Assembly (NCBI GenBank): GCA_020073525.1
Contig: JAIQFA010000015.1
Span: forward strand, 1 to 64,000
Origin: Terriglobia bacterium
GTDB taxonomy: Bacteria; Acidobacteriota; Terriglobia; Terriglobales; Acidobacteriaceae
Direction of reading: 5' to 3'
Length of the DNA stretch: 64,000 nucleotides
Shown here: positions 16,734 to 26,113 of the stretch, piece by piece
Position numbering within the stretch: the first letter of the stretch is position 1
How the letters are laid out: every line of letters begins with the position of its first letter
Program-made: the position numbers and the translations under genes
The notes under the pieces: generated by a model
What the model was told of the DNA's origin: nothing
The model's database searches: none
The model's input: the letters and a program-made list of their open reading frames with translations, nothing else

Positions 16734-18038
16734 TTACTTAGTCACGACCTGGATCAAAACCGCTGGCTTGCTGGCGGCATAGATCGAGTCTCCGGGGTAG
16801 ATCGCGGTGATCTTGTGCTGCCCGACGCCGAGGCTCGAAGTCGTAAACGTGGCCACGCCCTTGCTCAATGAACCGCTGCCCAGCAACGCCGTTCCCGACT
16901 TAAAAGTGACTGGTTCGCCATCGGGTGGTGGAACCGCAATGGAACTGACGGTCGCGGTAAAGGTAACCGCCTGCCCATGCTGGGAGGGATTCTGCGACGA
17001 TGCCAGTGTCGCGCTCATGATGGGCGTCAAGATCAGGGCGTAGTGCCCCGTGCCGTTCTTGGCCGTCGCGTCCACCACAATCTGCCCCGCATCGTTGATG
17101 GCATTGGCCGCCACCACCGTCCGCGTCTTGGAAGAGATCAGCGTGTTCAAGTCGTGTACTGCGCCGTCGGCTGTCCACAAGAGAGCGACAACTGCCGAAG
17201 TTCCAGACTGCCCGGTCCCCACCACCTGACCCGAGGAACTGATGCCGTAAGCGAAGCTGTATTGCCCGCCAGACAGAACGCCAAGATCCCTGAACCCGCC
17301 GTTGTGCGTCCACGAAAAGCCATGCGATGTGAACGTACACCCCGTCGAATCGTTGTACCAACCGACGACTTCGCCGGAGTCGTTGATACCGAATGCCGTT
17401 GAGCCGCACTTTGCGCTGATTCCGAGATCAACCATGCCGCCGCTCTGGGCCCAGGTAATGGCATGGGCGGCGGAGCCGACATTGGCCCAGCCGGCAACTT
17501 GTCCCGCCGTGTTGATAGCGTTGGCGCCGCTCTGCTGGCCGCCAGGCAGCGTGCCCAGATCCAGCAATCCGCCGCTTTGGCTCCAGAGAAATGCGTGTGT
17601 AAAGCCGTTTGCCAGATCGGCCTGTCCGGCAACCTGCCCGGATGTGTTGATCGCATTGGCGACGCTGCTCGGGCCTCCGAGCGTGCCCAGGCTGATCATG
17701 CCGGCGCTCTGAGTCCACAAGAACGCCTGATCAAGCGCACCTGCCGACGAATTTGCCTGGCCTACAACTTGGCCCGATGTGTTGATTCCAAATGCCGCGC
17801 TGTCATCTCCACCCAACGTCCCGAGATCCTTCTTGCCACCGCTCTTGCTCCACACAAAGGCGTGCGCCTGGGGCGGGTTCTTGGCGAACTGAAACACTCC
17901 CGCGACGTCGCTCTTGTTGTCCACCGCGCGTGGGGACGCTACCCCGATCGTAGTGACGGAGTAGGCTTGCGCCACGGCAAGCGGTGCCAGGGACAGCAAG
18001 GTCGAAATCGCAATAGCCATTGAGAAAGGTCGCTTCAT
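16734..18038 (-). CDS. Secreted HAF-repeat protein with Ig-like C-terminal domain
   Basis: A 434-residue protein with signal peptide (MKRPFSMAIAISTLLSLAPLAVAQA). About seven tandem repeats of the HAF type follow, of the form AFLWTQSAGMISLGTLGG then AINTSGQVAGQA, at a spacing of about 45 residues. These resemble a beta-propeller-like secreted repeat common in Acidobacteria. Residues about 335-434 form an Ig-like bacterial domain (GEPVTFKSGTALLGSGSLSKG, then LGVGQHKITAIYPGD). The role is probably extracellular or surface-associated, and no enzyme motif is visible. Confidence 0.85.
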   Translation of the reverse strand: MKRPFSMAIAISTLLSLAPLAVAQAYSVTTIGVASPRAVDNKSDVAGVFQFAKNPPQAHAFVWSKSGGKKDLGTLGGDDSAAFGINTSGQVVGQANSSAGALDQAFLWTQSAGMISLGTLGGPSSVANAINTSGQVAGQADLANGFTHAFLWSQSGGLLDLGTLPGGQQSGANAINTAGQVAGWANVGSAAHAITWAQSGGMVDLGISAKCGSTAFGINDSGEVVGWYNDSTGCTFTSHGFSWTHNGGFRDLGVLSGGQYSFAYGISSSGQVVGTGQSGTSAVVALLWTADGAVHDLNTLISSKTRTVVAANAINDAGQIVVDATAKNGTGHYALILTPIMSATLASSQNPSQHGQAVTFTATVSSIAVPPPDGEPVTFKSGTALLGSGSLSKGVATFTTSSLGVGQHKITAIYPGDSIYAASKPAVLIQVVTK

Positions 18039-18267
18039 GGGAACCGCTCCAAGTTGTAAGAAGTGCGCGGCGGCTCGCTTGCCCGCGCCCGGTAGGGGGT
18101 AGGGCTATGTTAGCCCACCTCGAGATTGTCATCTTTGATTTTTTGATTAATTTTGTGCAGAGTGCGCAATCTGATTCCGAGTCAGAAGCAAGAGTTTTCC
18201 GCTTTTTACCCAAACGTCCGAGGACAGAAGCTCCGGTTTGACAGGCTCCCACGCCCGCGCTATTGTT

Positions 18268-19293
18268 ATGGGCGAACAAATAGCGAATACGACAATGTCT
18301 TCCCTTCCACTATTCGGCGAAACCGGCGCTCCGAAGCTCGTTGGCATTGCACGCATCGCCGCCGAAGCTGACTCCCTTCGAGAGGGACACAACGTCGAGT
18401 ACTTCACCCTCGGGGCTCGTTCCCTCCTCAGCCGCGTGGTCAGCGGACGAAATCTTCCCTTCACCTGGGCCATCAATCCTTATCGTGGTTGCGAGTTTGC
18501 CTGCAAGTACTGCTATGCGCGCTATACCCACGAGTTCATGGAACTGCGGGATGGCCTGGAGTTCGAGCGGAAGATTTTCGTCAAGCAACAAGCGGCGGCC
18601 CTTCTGCAATCGGAGTTGAAGAAGGTCAAGCGTGGGGAGGAGATCGCAATTGGCACGGCAACCGATCCCTATCAGCCGGCAGAACGGCGCTTCGAGGTTA
18701 CGCGGGCAATCCTCGAGGAACTGGCGCGGCATTCCGGGCTCGCGATAGGAATTGTGACCAAGTCGAACCTGGTCACTCGCGATGCGGAGATCCTGCGGCG
18801 CGTGAGCGAACACAACCGCATCTTTGTGAATGTCACCGTGACCACGATGGATGTAGAACTGGCGCGCAAGTTGGAACCGCGTGCACCCCGGCCCGATCTG
18901 CGACTGGAAGCGGTCCGCCAGTTGAATCTTGCGGGCGTGGACGCGGGCGTGATCTGCGCTCCGGTGCTGCCGGAGATCACGGACTCCCCGCGCGATCTCG
19001 AGGCCCTGGTGAAAGCTGCCAAGGAAGCGGGCGCAAAGTATGTCTTTGCCAACCCGCTTTTTCTCAAACCTTGTTCGGCGGCGGTATTCCTGCCCTTTCT
19101 GGAAGAAAACTTCCCCGCCCGGGTGGAGCAATATCGGAAGCGTTATGCGGAGCGGGCATTTCTCCCCAAAGGATACGGGCAGCGATTGTCGCAACTGATG
19201 GCGGCCCTGCGACGGAAATACGGAATCGGAAACGAGCACGCCCGCAGCAGTCGCAGGATGCACGCAGAAATCGGACAGATGGAGTTGTTTTGA
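18268..19293 (+). CDS. Radical SAM protein of the SPL (spore photoproduct lyase-like) family
   Basis: A 341-residue radical SAM enzyme. The cluster motif is CEFACKYC (C75, C79, C82) within YRGCEFACKYCYARYTHEFM. Other family motifs are AIGTATDPYQPAERRFEVTR, IVTKSNLVTRDAEIL and VTVTTMD. This is the SplB-like / Rv2578c-type group, found in many bacteria that do not form spores. Its reaction is not established. The start at 18268 is chosen over a TTG at 18238; an ATG at 18295 is also possible and no good ribosome-binding site decides between them. It is divergent from the HAF-repeat gene. Confidence 0.88.
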   Translation: MGEQIANTTMSSLPLFGETGAPKLVGIARIAAEADSLREGHNVEYFTLGARSLLSRVVSGRNLPFTWAINPYRGCEFACKYCYARYTHEFMELRDGLEFERKIFVKQQAAALLQSELKKVKRGEEIAIGTATDPYQPAERRFEVTRAILEELARHSGLAIGIVTKSNLVTRDAEILRRVSEHNRIFVNVTVTTMDVELARKLEPRAPRPDLRLEAVRQLNLAGVDAGVICAPVLPEITDSPRDLEALVKAAKEAGAKYVFANPLFLKPCSAAVFLPFLEENFPARVEQYRKRYAERAFLPKGYGQRLSQLMAALRRKYGIGNEHARSSRRMHAEIGQMELF

Positions 19294-19315
19294 GCTGGTT
19301 CGCTTTTTGCGTCTG

Positions 19316-19370
19316 GTGGAGAGCCGGGCGTCCCCGCCGGGCTGGACGGGCGAGACGCCCGGCTCTCCAC
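19316..19370. repeat. Perfect 15-bp inverted repeat
   Basis: GTGGAGAGCCGGGCG (19316-19330) pairs exactly with CGCCCGGCTCTCCAC (19356-19370) around a 25-base loop that itself contains CCCCGCCGGGC. It follows the SPL-family gene and precedes the promoter of the phosphatase gene. It is related to the block at 12646. Confidence 0.8.
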
Positions 19371-19373
19371 AAC

Positions 19374-19379
19374 CTATAA
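19374..19379 (+). promoter_or_regulatory. Candidate -10 box for the SpoIIE-type phosphatase
   Basis: TATAAT lies immediately 3' of the 15-bp dyad and only 13 bases before the ATG at 19392. The predicted start of transcription would leave an almost leaderless mRNA. The -35 region would fall within the right arm of the dyad. Confidence 0.4.
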
Positions 19380-19391
19380 TGATTGCTCCGC

Positions 19392-20552
19392 ATGGCCTCT
19401 GCTAATCAAACTGTTCCCCGACGATCTCTCCAGGACAATGCCCGGCAATTTTGGCATCGGGTGAGCGAGGGGCTGGCTGTCCACCAACTCTGGTCGCAGT
19501 TTGAAAAGGATGCCCGGTCGAGCTACCGGCTCTATTCGGCGGGCCTCGACAATCTCCAAGAAGAACCGTCCCGTCGCCGGCGCGGCTGGCAAATGGCGAA
19601 GGCGCTGTTCTGGGCGATCCTGGAAAAACTGACCCCGGCGCGCCGCGTGCTGGTGCTACTGGCGCTGATTCTGCTGTTCTTCCCTTCCGGCGGGATGACC
19701 TACACCAACCGCGCCGGACACGTCGAAAGCTTTCAACTGGACATGCACGTCTGGGGCGGATTGCTCTTGCTGCTGGTGCTGCTGCTGGAACTCGCCGATC
19801 GGGTGGTGATGAAGCGCGACCTCGAGATCGCCAAGGATATTCAGGTCTGGTTGTTGCCGGGCGCGCCATTGCAGATTCCCGGATACCAGATTGCCTATGC
19901 CACCCGTCCGGCAAACACGGTGGCGGGCGATTACTACGATGTGATCCTGCGGCCCGGACGCACCTCGAGTGAAGACCGAATTCTGTTCGTGGTGGCCGAT
20001 GTGGCGGGAAAAAGCATTCCGGCGGCGATGCTGATGGCGACGTTCCAGGCCAGCCTGCGAACGCTGTCGACGAGCGGCGTCGCACTGGCGGAGTTGGTGG
20101 CTGGCGTGAATCGCTATGCCTGTTCGAACAGCATGGGAGGAGTTCGCTTCACGACGGCCTTCTTTGCTGAGTTGGATCCGGAGACCGGGGACGTGATTTA
20201 CCTCAACGCCGGCCACAATGTTCCCATTTTGCGGAAGAACTCAGGTGCGGTGGAGCGACTGGAAGTCGGAGGCCTCCCGGTAGGAATTTTTGCAGAAACA
20301 CCTTACCAGACGGGAATAACTCGCTTGGATCCTGGAGACTGGCTGGTGATCTTTACCGATGGAGTCGTCGAAGCAGTGAACCTCAAGAACGAAGAATACA
20401 GCGAACCGGAATTGATAGCAGTAGTGGATCGCGGCGCGGCATCGACTCCGGCAGAACTGCTGCGCACGCTGCTAGCGGAATTGGATCGGTTCGTGGGCAA
20501 CACTCCGCAGCATGACGACATGACGTGCTTGCTGCTCAAGCGAAAGTCGTAA
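19392..20552 (+). CDS. Membrane-anchored SpoIIE/RsbU-type serine phosphatase
   Basis: A 386-residue protein. Residues about 1-75 are cytoplasmic and unrecognised, two membrane segments follow (about 78-98 and 116-134), then a PP2C-like SpoIIE domain (about 160-386). Metal-binding motifs are visible: AGDYYDVI, FVVADVAGKSIPAAMLMA, LNAGHNVPILR, WLVIFTDGVVEA and QHDDMTCLLL. Such phosphatases usually dephosphorylate anti-anti-sigma proteins in partner-switching pathways. No sigma factor or STAS gene lies nearby, so its partner is unknown. Confidence 0.9.
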   Translation: MASANQTVPRRSLQDNARQFWHRVSEGLAVHQLWSQFEKDARSSYRLYSAGLDNLQEEPSRRRRGWQMAKALFWAILEKLTPARRVLVLLALILLFFPSGGMTYTNRAGHVESFQLDMHVWGGLLLLLVLLLELADRVVMKRDLEIAKDIQVWLLPGAPLQIPGYQIAYATRPANTVAGDYYDVILRPGRTSSEDRILFVVADVAGKSIPAAMLMATFQASLRTLSTSGVALAELVAGVNRYACSNSMGGVRFTTAFFAELDPETGDVIYLNAGHNVPILRKNSGAVERLEVGGLPVGIFAETPYQTGITRLDPGDWLVIFTDGVVEAVNLKNEEYSEPELIAVVDRGAASTPAELLRTLLAELDRFVGNTPQHDDMTCLLLKRKS

Positions 20553-20648
20553 ACCAGGTGTCAGGTCTCGGCCTTCCGGTTCCGCTTCCCCTGGGCGTTT
20601 ATAGAATGGGAACTGTCAGCGATGGTGGATAGCTGACAACTGCTTTTC

Positions 20649-22496
20649 TCAAGGCTGTGTCTTAACATCGGCTACCGAGAGGAATTGTCCAGCCGCGGCT
20701 TCTGCTTCACTCAAGTTCGGAGAAACCTTCCGCGCTTGTGCCGACGCAGCTTCCGCTTCCGCAGAACGGCCTGCCTGGCGCAGCGATTGCGCCAGCAAAA
20801 GCAAATTCACATCACTGGGATCGAGCTTCACCACTCGACCGAACTGGTTGACCGCCAGATCGGACTGTCCCTGGCGAAGCGCTATAAGACCCGAACCAAC
20901 CAGCGCCATTTCGTTCTCCGGACTCAGGCGCAAGGCATTCCTGTAGCTCTCGGCAGCCTGATCGTAGTGGCGCAACTGCAAATGGGCTTGACCAACCTCG
21001 CTCCATGCCACAGCCTGCACCTTCGGAGCAGAGGAAGATCGCAGCACCGAATCGGACTCTTCGATGGCTTCCTTGGGATGCCCAATACGCAATTCATAGA
21101 AGGCCAGAGCGAGAACCTGCTCAGGCGGATACTGGTGCAGTGCCATGGCCGCCCGGAATTCGGCGATCGCCTCGTCCGACCGGCCCTGTTCCGCCAGAGC
21201 AAACGCGAGATTGTTGTGCGCCTGGTAATTCCCTTTGGTCACGCTTAACGTATATCGCCATAGGGTGTCATCGTCGTGCCAGTAGCCAAGCTGGCGATAG
21301 GTGAGACATCCCATCAGGAAGACCACCCCCAGCGTGGCAGCAGCGCGCCATGCGTTGGGGATTCGATGCTCAGAGGCTAGCGCATCCAGAGTCCATACCA
21401 CCGCCACAAACAATCCAACGAACGCGATGTAAGCGTAGCGATCGGCCATCGACTGCTCGCCGACCGTGATGATCCCGATCATCGGGACCAAGGTCCCCAG
21501 AAACCAGAACCAGCCCATGGGCAAATAGCGCCGGTCGCGCCAGCGAAGAACAAGCACCGAGACCAGAAGCAACAACGCCGTCGCCGCCAAGACCTGCCAG
21601 CCGGGCAGCGAATTCTGGGGGCGCGGATACATGGGAGCAAGCGATGTCGGCCACAACATCTTTCCGATATAGCGCACATAGGAGATCAAGACGTTCTCTC
21701 CGCGCGCTCCGAGGGAAACTTGATCAAAAGTTCTTACCGAATTCCCTGCCCGCTGTGCTAATACGGTCACCACCGAATCCGCAGCCGCAAGAAGGAATAG
21801 GGGCCACTTTTCGAGGACGAGCGCTGGGAACGAGCGCGGAGCGGAAGCCAGAAGCGCCTCCCCGGCCGCGGGTCCCCGACCCATTCGTTGCAACGGCCAG
21901 TAATCCCAAAGCAGCAGCACAAAGGGTAGCGTCACGATCTGCGGCTTCGCCATCAGACCAAAAGCAAAACAAACAGCCACCCACAGATAGAGATCACGTC
22001 GACCTGTGCGCGCATATCGGTCGTAAGCATGCAGAGCGAGCAAGAAGAACAGCATGCTAAGAACATTCTTGCGTTCGGCGGCCCAGGCAACGGACTCCAC
22101 GTTGACCGGGTGCAGTGCAAACAGCGCGCCCACCACCAGACTGGGCCAGGTGAGTCCGGTCGCCTGCCGCAATAGAAGGAAAAGCAGCACGGCATTGATG
22201 GCATGCAGCAGCAAATTTGTGTAGTGATGGCCAACCGGGTTGAGGCGAAAAACCTGACAATCCAAGGCATGCGACAGCCAAGTTAAAGGATGCCAGTTTC
22301 CCTCGCGAAACGTTGTGAACGCCCACTTCACTGTGCCCCAGGTCAAGCCCCCCTGAACATGGGGATTTTTCAGGATGTAGGACGAATCGTCAAAGTCGAT
22401 GAACCGGCTATGGATGATGGGATTGTAGAAAGCGAGCGTAGCCGCTGCCAACACGAGACTACAGATGACAACACGCATTTCGCGGGATGAGGACAT
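20649..22496 (-). CDS. GT-C/TPR membrane protein (TMTC-like)
   Basis: A 615-residue protein. The ATG at 22496 is chosen because the longer frame to 22640 adds 48 residues without membrane character. About ten membrane segments come first, with the GT-C acidic motif FIDFDDSSYILKNPHVQG near residue 33 and NWHPLTWLSHALDCQVF, then GHHYTNLLLHAIN. From about residue 440 there are four or five TPR units. This layout is shared with TMTC-type O-mannosyltransferases and bacterial TPR glycosyltransferases. A lipid-linked sugar transfer to exported proteins is plausible. It lies on the same strand as the Rieske oxygenase and another GT-C/TPR protein. Confidence 0.78.
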   Translation of the reverse strand: MSSSREMRVVICSLVLAAATLAFYNPIIHSRFIDFDDSSYILKNPHVQGGLTWGTVKWAFTTFREGNWHPLTWLSHALDCQVFRLNPVGHHYTNLLLHAINAVLLFLLLRQATGLTWPSLVVGALFALHPVNVESVAWAAERKNVLSMLFFLLALHAYDRYARTGRRDLYLWVAVCFAFGLMAKPQIVTLPFVLLLWDYWPLQRMGRGPAAGEALLASAPRSFPALVLEKWPLFLLAAADSVVTVLAQRAGNSVRTFDQVSLGARGENVLISYVRYIGKMLWPTSLAPMYPRPQNSLPGWQVLAATALLLLVSVLVLRWRDRRYLPMGWFWFLGTLVPMIGIITVGEQSMADRYAYIAFVGLFVAVVWTLDALASEHRIPNAWRAAATLGVVFLMGCLTYRQLGYWHDDDTLWRYTLSVTKGNYQAHNNLAFALAEQGRSDEAIAEFRAAMALHQYPPEQVLALAFYELRIGHPKEAIEESDSVLRSSSAPKVQAVAWSEVGQAHLQLRHYDQAAESYRNALRLSPENEMALVGSGLIALRQGQSDLAVNQFGRVVKLDPSDVNLLLLAQSLRQAGRSAEAEAASAQARKVSPNLSEAEAAAGQFLSVADVKTQP

Positions 22497-22655
22497 GTCG
22501 CTATTTGGAGGCGGATCGTGTAGACCGGAGGTTCGCTGCCGTTCGGTAACGTCGCGCACCTCCCCGCCGAAGCTGATTTTAGCGTGATCGATGGACTGCG
22601 AGCCATTTGGGGTTGCGCGGAACAAATCGACGGTAACCAACTCTCCCGCCGCTTC

Positions 22656-23753
22656 CTATGGCGGCATAAGTTCCCGGTACATCTGGTGGAAGGCATGGAC
22701 GCCTTTTTCCTGCTTCACGCTGTAGCGCCCGCTGTAATAGCTGCGGGAATGCAGGTTCTTCTGCACAATTTCACAGATACTGACATCCTCGACCTGAATC
22801 TCATCGCTGAAGGCCAAAGCCTTGCTGGCAGCCTCGCTTCCCAGTTCATTCTCGGGCAAATACCATTCAAAGATTGCCAAGGTTCGCTCGGGGGCGAGGG
22901 GCAAAATGATGTTAAGCGAGACATTATCGGGATAGCAGTTAAGCATCCAGTTCGGAAACACCCAGAAATAATCAGCGGTCAGGTCATCACCGGCCTGCTG
23001 ATACCTCCGCGGGGTGGCATCTCCGGGTTGCGCGCCGCGGATCGGAGTCCACTGCCGGACGTACTGGGGATAGGGCTCGACGGTGTAGGCACTGTAGTTG
23101 ATTTCCCGATTGAGCGCCGGATGGACGCTCGGCACGTGATATCCCTCGAGATAGTTGTCGATGTAGGTCTTCCAGTTGCAATTCATCTCGTAGGTGCGGC
23201 GTTCGGAAAACTTCATGCTGCGGAAACCGAACTTCTCTGCCTGGGCGGGCAATTCGCCCAGACTTTCGTGCAGCGGCCGGGCCTCGGGATCGAGATTCAC
23301 GAAGACCAAGTTGAACCATTCCTCGCAGTGAACCGGAACCAACCCGAATTCCTTAGCATCAAAATCCTCGACGCCGTCAAATTCTGGGGTCACCAGAAGA
23401 GCGCCGTCGAGGCGGTAGGTCCAGCCGTGGTAGCCGCAGCGGAAAAGTTTGCGGTTTCCACAACCCGAGGCGGGGTTGCCGGCGCGGTGGCGGCAAATGT
23501 TATGAAAGCAGCGCAGAACGCCGTCGTCGCCACGGGCGATCAGGAGCGGCTCTCCGATAAGGTCGAACGTGAAGTAGTCGCCGGGGTTCGTGGCCTGGTG
23601 AACATGACCGACAACCTGCCAGGTGGAGCCGAAGAGCCTGGCCCGTTCCTCGTCAAAGGTTTGAGAACTGAAATAGAGGGGCGCGGGCAGAGTGGAAGCC
23701 CGCGCGATGTCACGATCCAGGGAGTGGGCGGAACTTAAAGGAAGGTTCGTCAT
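22656..23753 (-). CDS. Rieske non-haem iron oxygenase, alpha subunit
   Basis: A 365-residue ring-hydroxylating-type oxygenase. The Rieske cluster ligands are C87, H89, C106 and H109 (CRHRAGNPASGCGN, then CGYHGW). The mononuclear iron site is in NWKTYIDNYLEGYHVPSVHP (H206, H211). The length and N-terminus resemble choline/carnitine monooxygenase-like members rather than dioxygenases with a beta subunit. The ATG at 23753 has GGAG 5 bases upstream. No reductase gene is nearby. It sits between two GT-C/TPR genes on the same strand. The substrate is unknown. Confidence 0.88.
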   Translation of the reverse strand: MTNLPLSSAHSLDRDIARASTLPAPLYFSSQTFDEERARLFGSTWQVVGHVHQATNPGDYFTFDLIGEPLLIARGDDGVLRCFHNICRHRAGNPASGCGNRKLFRCGYHGWTYRLDGALLVTPEFDGVEDFDAKEFGLVPVHCEEWFNLVFVNLDPEARPLHESLGELPAQAEKFGFRSMKFSERRTYEMNCNWKTYIDNYLEGYHVPSVHPALNREINYSAYTVEPYPQYVRQWTPIRGAQPGDATPRRYQQAGDDLTADYFWVFPNWMLNCYPDNVSLNIILPLAPERTLAIFEWYLPENELGSEAASKALAFSDEIQVEDVSICEIVQKNLHSRSYYSGRYSVKQEKGVHAFHQMYRELMPP

Positions 23754-23851
23754 CGGTGCTCCAGCGAGGGCCATTCTACCGCCGAGACGCCGAGGACGCC
23801 GAGAAAAAGCGGGTACACTCAAGACCTACGGCCCCGTTGGTACTGCAAAGT

Positions 23852-25621
23852 TCAGGGACGAGAATTCGCCACCACCCCTTCACTTTTCTTCAATTCCCCT
23901 TCGGCTGCAGCGTTATCCGGGTAGTGCGTCAACTCTGTTTTGAAGGCGGCGATGGCGGCTTCCCGGTCGCCTTGGGATTCACAGATCAATCCGAGAATGA
24001 AATGGTAGCCGCGAGCTTGCGGGTTTCTTACGATCGCCTGACGAGCGCTGTCGGCTGCTTCAGGGAGCTTCTTCAGTTGGAGTTCGACGATTGCCAGATA
24101 GATGTACTGATCCGAGTCGTTGCGGTCGATCATGATGGCCCGTTGCAGGGACTCCCGGGCTGCAGTGAAGTTTCCGATCTTGTAGTACGCGAATCCGAGG
24201 TTGTAGTTGGACCGCCAGAAATTCGGGTTTCTTTTGATGACCTCGAGATACAGCGGAACGGCGCGACTGGGCTGATTCGCGTCCAGCAGGGCGTTGGCGA
24301 GGTTGTCGCGCACTGTCAGATTGTCCGGCGCCGATTCCAGACCGCGCGTATAGAGTGCGATGTCGTTGGCCCATTGCATCTGCTCAGCAAGAGTCAGGCC
24401 GGCGAAGAGCAATGCAAGGACGCCGGTGAGCGCTGCGGGCACGATGATACGTTGGCGATCGGTCATGCGCTGCCCTAAGGCAGCGATAGAAAGTGCGACG
24501 AGGAGCGCAAAACCGGCCGACGGCAGGTACAGATAACGATCATGCACGATGTCGCCGGCAGTGAGGGAGCGCAGGTCGAGCACGGGCAGTAGCGGAAGGA
24601 CGATTACCGCGAGCGCAAAGAATGCAACTTGTTTTTGCGGAAGTGTGCGAATGCAATAATACAGGACTAGCCCAACCGTTAGCAGAACGCATAGCGGCAA
24701 CAGGACCGATGTACCGGTGGCGGAATGGACGTAGTCGATTGCATAGAACTCGCTCAGGCGAAGCGGGAGAAGCAGATGCTTCACGTAAAAAAGGACAACC
24801 GAGGGCCCGGAAAGGAACATCTCAGTCCATGAAATCGCGATCGTTGGATGAGCGAGGCCTCCTAATGTCCGGTAGCGAACGCCGATGTAGATCAGGACGA
24901 GAAGGGCATAAGGTGCAGCTTCTCGGGCAGCCGTCTTACTCTTGCCACTCGCTTGATCTTGAGTCCGGTCTTGTGGACGAATCAGCGACAACGCAACGAT
25001 CAGCAAAGGTAGGACGATCGCAGTTTCCTTGGAGAGGAGCGCGAGAGCAAACAATCCCAGTGACAATACAAATTGAGACGCCTTTCGCGATTCGCGAAAG
25101 CTTAGGAAAGCGGAGCAACTCCCCAACGCGCAGGACGCCATCAGCGGGTCCGTGACGCCTGAGATCCACGCTACGTTCTCAACGTGCGCCGGGTGCAACC
25201 CGAAGAACAGCGCCGCGACGAAGGCGATCGTGCGGTCGCGTGCCAGTTGCTGCGCAACACGAAACACCAAGTAGGTCGCTGCAACATGGCACAAGACACT
25301 GGCTCCGTGCCAACCCGCCGGGTTCTCGCCAAAGAGCGCGTAGTTCAGCCTGAGCCACAAAAGAAACAGTGGGCGATAGTAATTTCCCGCACTATTGGGA
25401 TAGATTGCCGCCCACACGTGGGACGTAAAGTACTGGGGCAGGTAACGCCAGTCGTGGATGGCAGGGTTTTTGAGGATTTGCGGGACATCGTCGTACACGA
25501 ATCCGAAAGCGAGCGTGCCGAGATAGGCAAGCGCAGTTACGCTGCAGACGATGATCTCCATTGTTCCCGGGCGAGAGAACAGAGGCAACGGGGAGGACTC
25601 GGCTGCTTGATTACGGTCCAT
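23852..25621 (-). CDS. GT-C/TPR membrane protein
   Basis: A 589-residue protein with about eleven membrane segments followed by TPR units from about residue 440 (DNLTVRDNLANALLDANQPSRA, WRSNYNLGFAYYKIGNF and later). The N-terminal FGFVYDDVPQILKNPAIHDW and NYYRPLFLLWLRLNYALFG are the GT-C family motifs, with FGLHPAHVENVAWISG. It has the same overall architecture as the protein at 20649-22496, and the two are probably distant paralogues. A role in glycosylation of surface or exported proteins, perhaps pilins, is possible but unproven. Confidence 0.78.
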   Translation of the reverse strand: MDRNQAAESSPLPLFSRPGTMEIIVCSVTALAYLGTLAFGFVYDDVPQILKNPAIHDWRYLPQYFTSHVWAAIYPNSAGNYYRPLFLLWLRLNYALFGENPAGWHGASVLCHVAATYLVFRVAQQLARDRTIAFVAALFFGLHPAHVENVAWISGVTDPLMASCALGSCSAFLSFRESRKASQFVLSLGLFALALLSKETAIVLPLLIVALSLIRPQDRTQDQASGKSKTAAREAAPYALLVLIYIGVRYRTLGGLAHPTIAISWTEMFLSGPSVVLFYVKHLLLPLRLSEFYAIDYVHSATGTSVLLPLCVLLTVGLVLYYCIRTLPQKQVAFFALAVIVLPLLPVLDLRSLTAGDIVHDRYLYLPSAGFALLVALSIAALGQRMTDRQRIIVPAALTGVLALLFAGLTLAEQMQWANDIALYTRGLESAPDNLTVRDNLANALLDANQPSRAVPLYLEVIKRNPNFWRSNYNLGFAYYKIGNFTAARESLQRAIMIDRNDSDQYIYLAIVELQLKKLPEAADSARQAIVRNPQARGYHFILGLICESQGDREAAIAAFKTELTHYPDNAAAEGELKKSEGVVANSRP

Positions 25622-26113
25622 AGTATTTCCAGGTTCAGACGCTTCCGGGCAGGCGCGGAGCGCAGGTCGGCAGATACCGCCGTCTGAGCAGTTGACAAAA
25701 GACTAACGACCGGCAAACGCCGAGACAAGTAACTGCAGTGTGTCAGGAGTGAATGGTCGACTTTACGTCGCGGGCTACTCGGTGTTCTGACGATACAATT
25801 TCCGACGCAAGAAAAGCCGCGGCGGGCGTTTCAAAAATAGGAAACGCGGCCCCAGGCGGGCAGTTTGAGGGGACGGGCGAAATGGCGGCGGACTGGCAAA
25901 ATTTGTCAATCAGGGTCTTGAAAGTGTCATACGGCGGAGAACCGAGAGTGACCGGGGTGGTAACTACCGCGCGGAAGGCCACTGAAAACATTGAATGTTC
26001 GACCAGAAGGACATCTGACTTCCGTCACTTGGGTCTCTGGCCCTCAGAGTGCGATAGTACACACGAGTTGGTCATCCAACCAAAACAGTCAAACGGAGAC
26101 GAGGACAATTTAA
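25622..26113. other. 492-base intergenic region upstream of the first pilin
   Basis: No gene is supported here. A short frame can be read, but it has no ribosome-binding site or recognisable protein features. The right end contains a sigma-54-type promoter (26038-26053) and a GAGGA ribosome-binding site at 26101. The left end must hold the divergent promoter for the GT-C/TPR gene. Confidence 0.6.
26038..26053 (+). promoter_or_regulatory. Sigma-54-type (-24/-12) promoter for pilin 1
   Basis: TGGCCCTCAGAGTGCG carries GG and GC exactly 12 bases apart, as sigma-54 promoters require. It matches TGGCAC at 5 of 6 positions and TTGC at 3 of 4. Transcription would start near 26063, leaving a leader of about 50 bases. 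The promoter of the second pilin has the same form. Confidence 0.6.

Noticed and set aside
25881-25900. Second sigma-54-like site, TGGCGGCGGACTGGC
   Set aside because: Spacing fits but the -24 element is poor and it lies over 200 bases from the pilin; the site at 26038 is better.
25753-26113. Possible gene upstream of pilin 1
   Set aside because: The open frame overlaps the pilin start, lacks a ribosome-binding site and has no recognisable features; the region holds a promoter.
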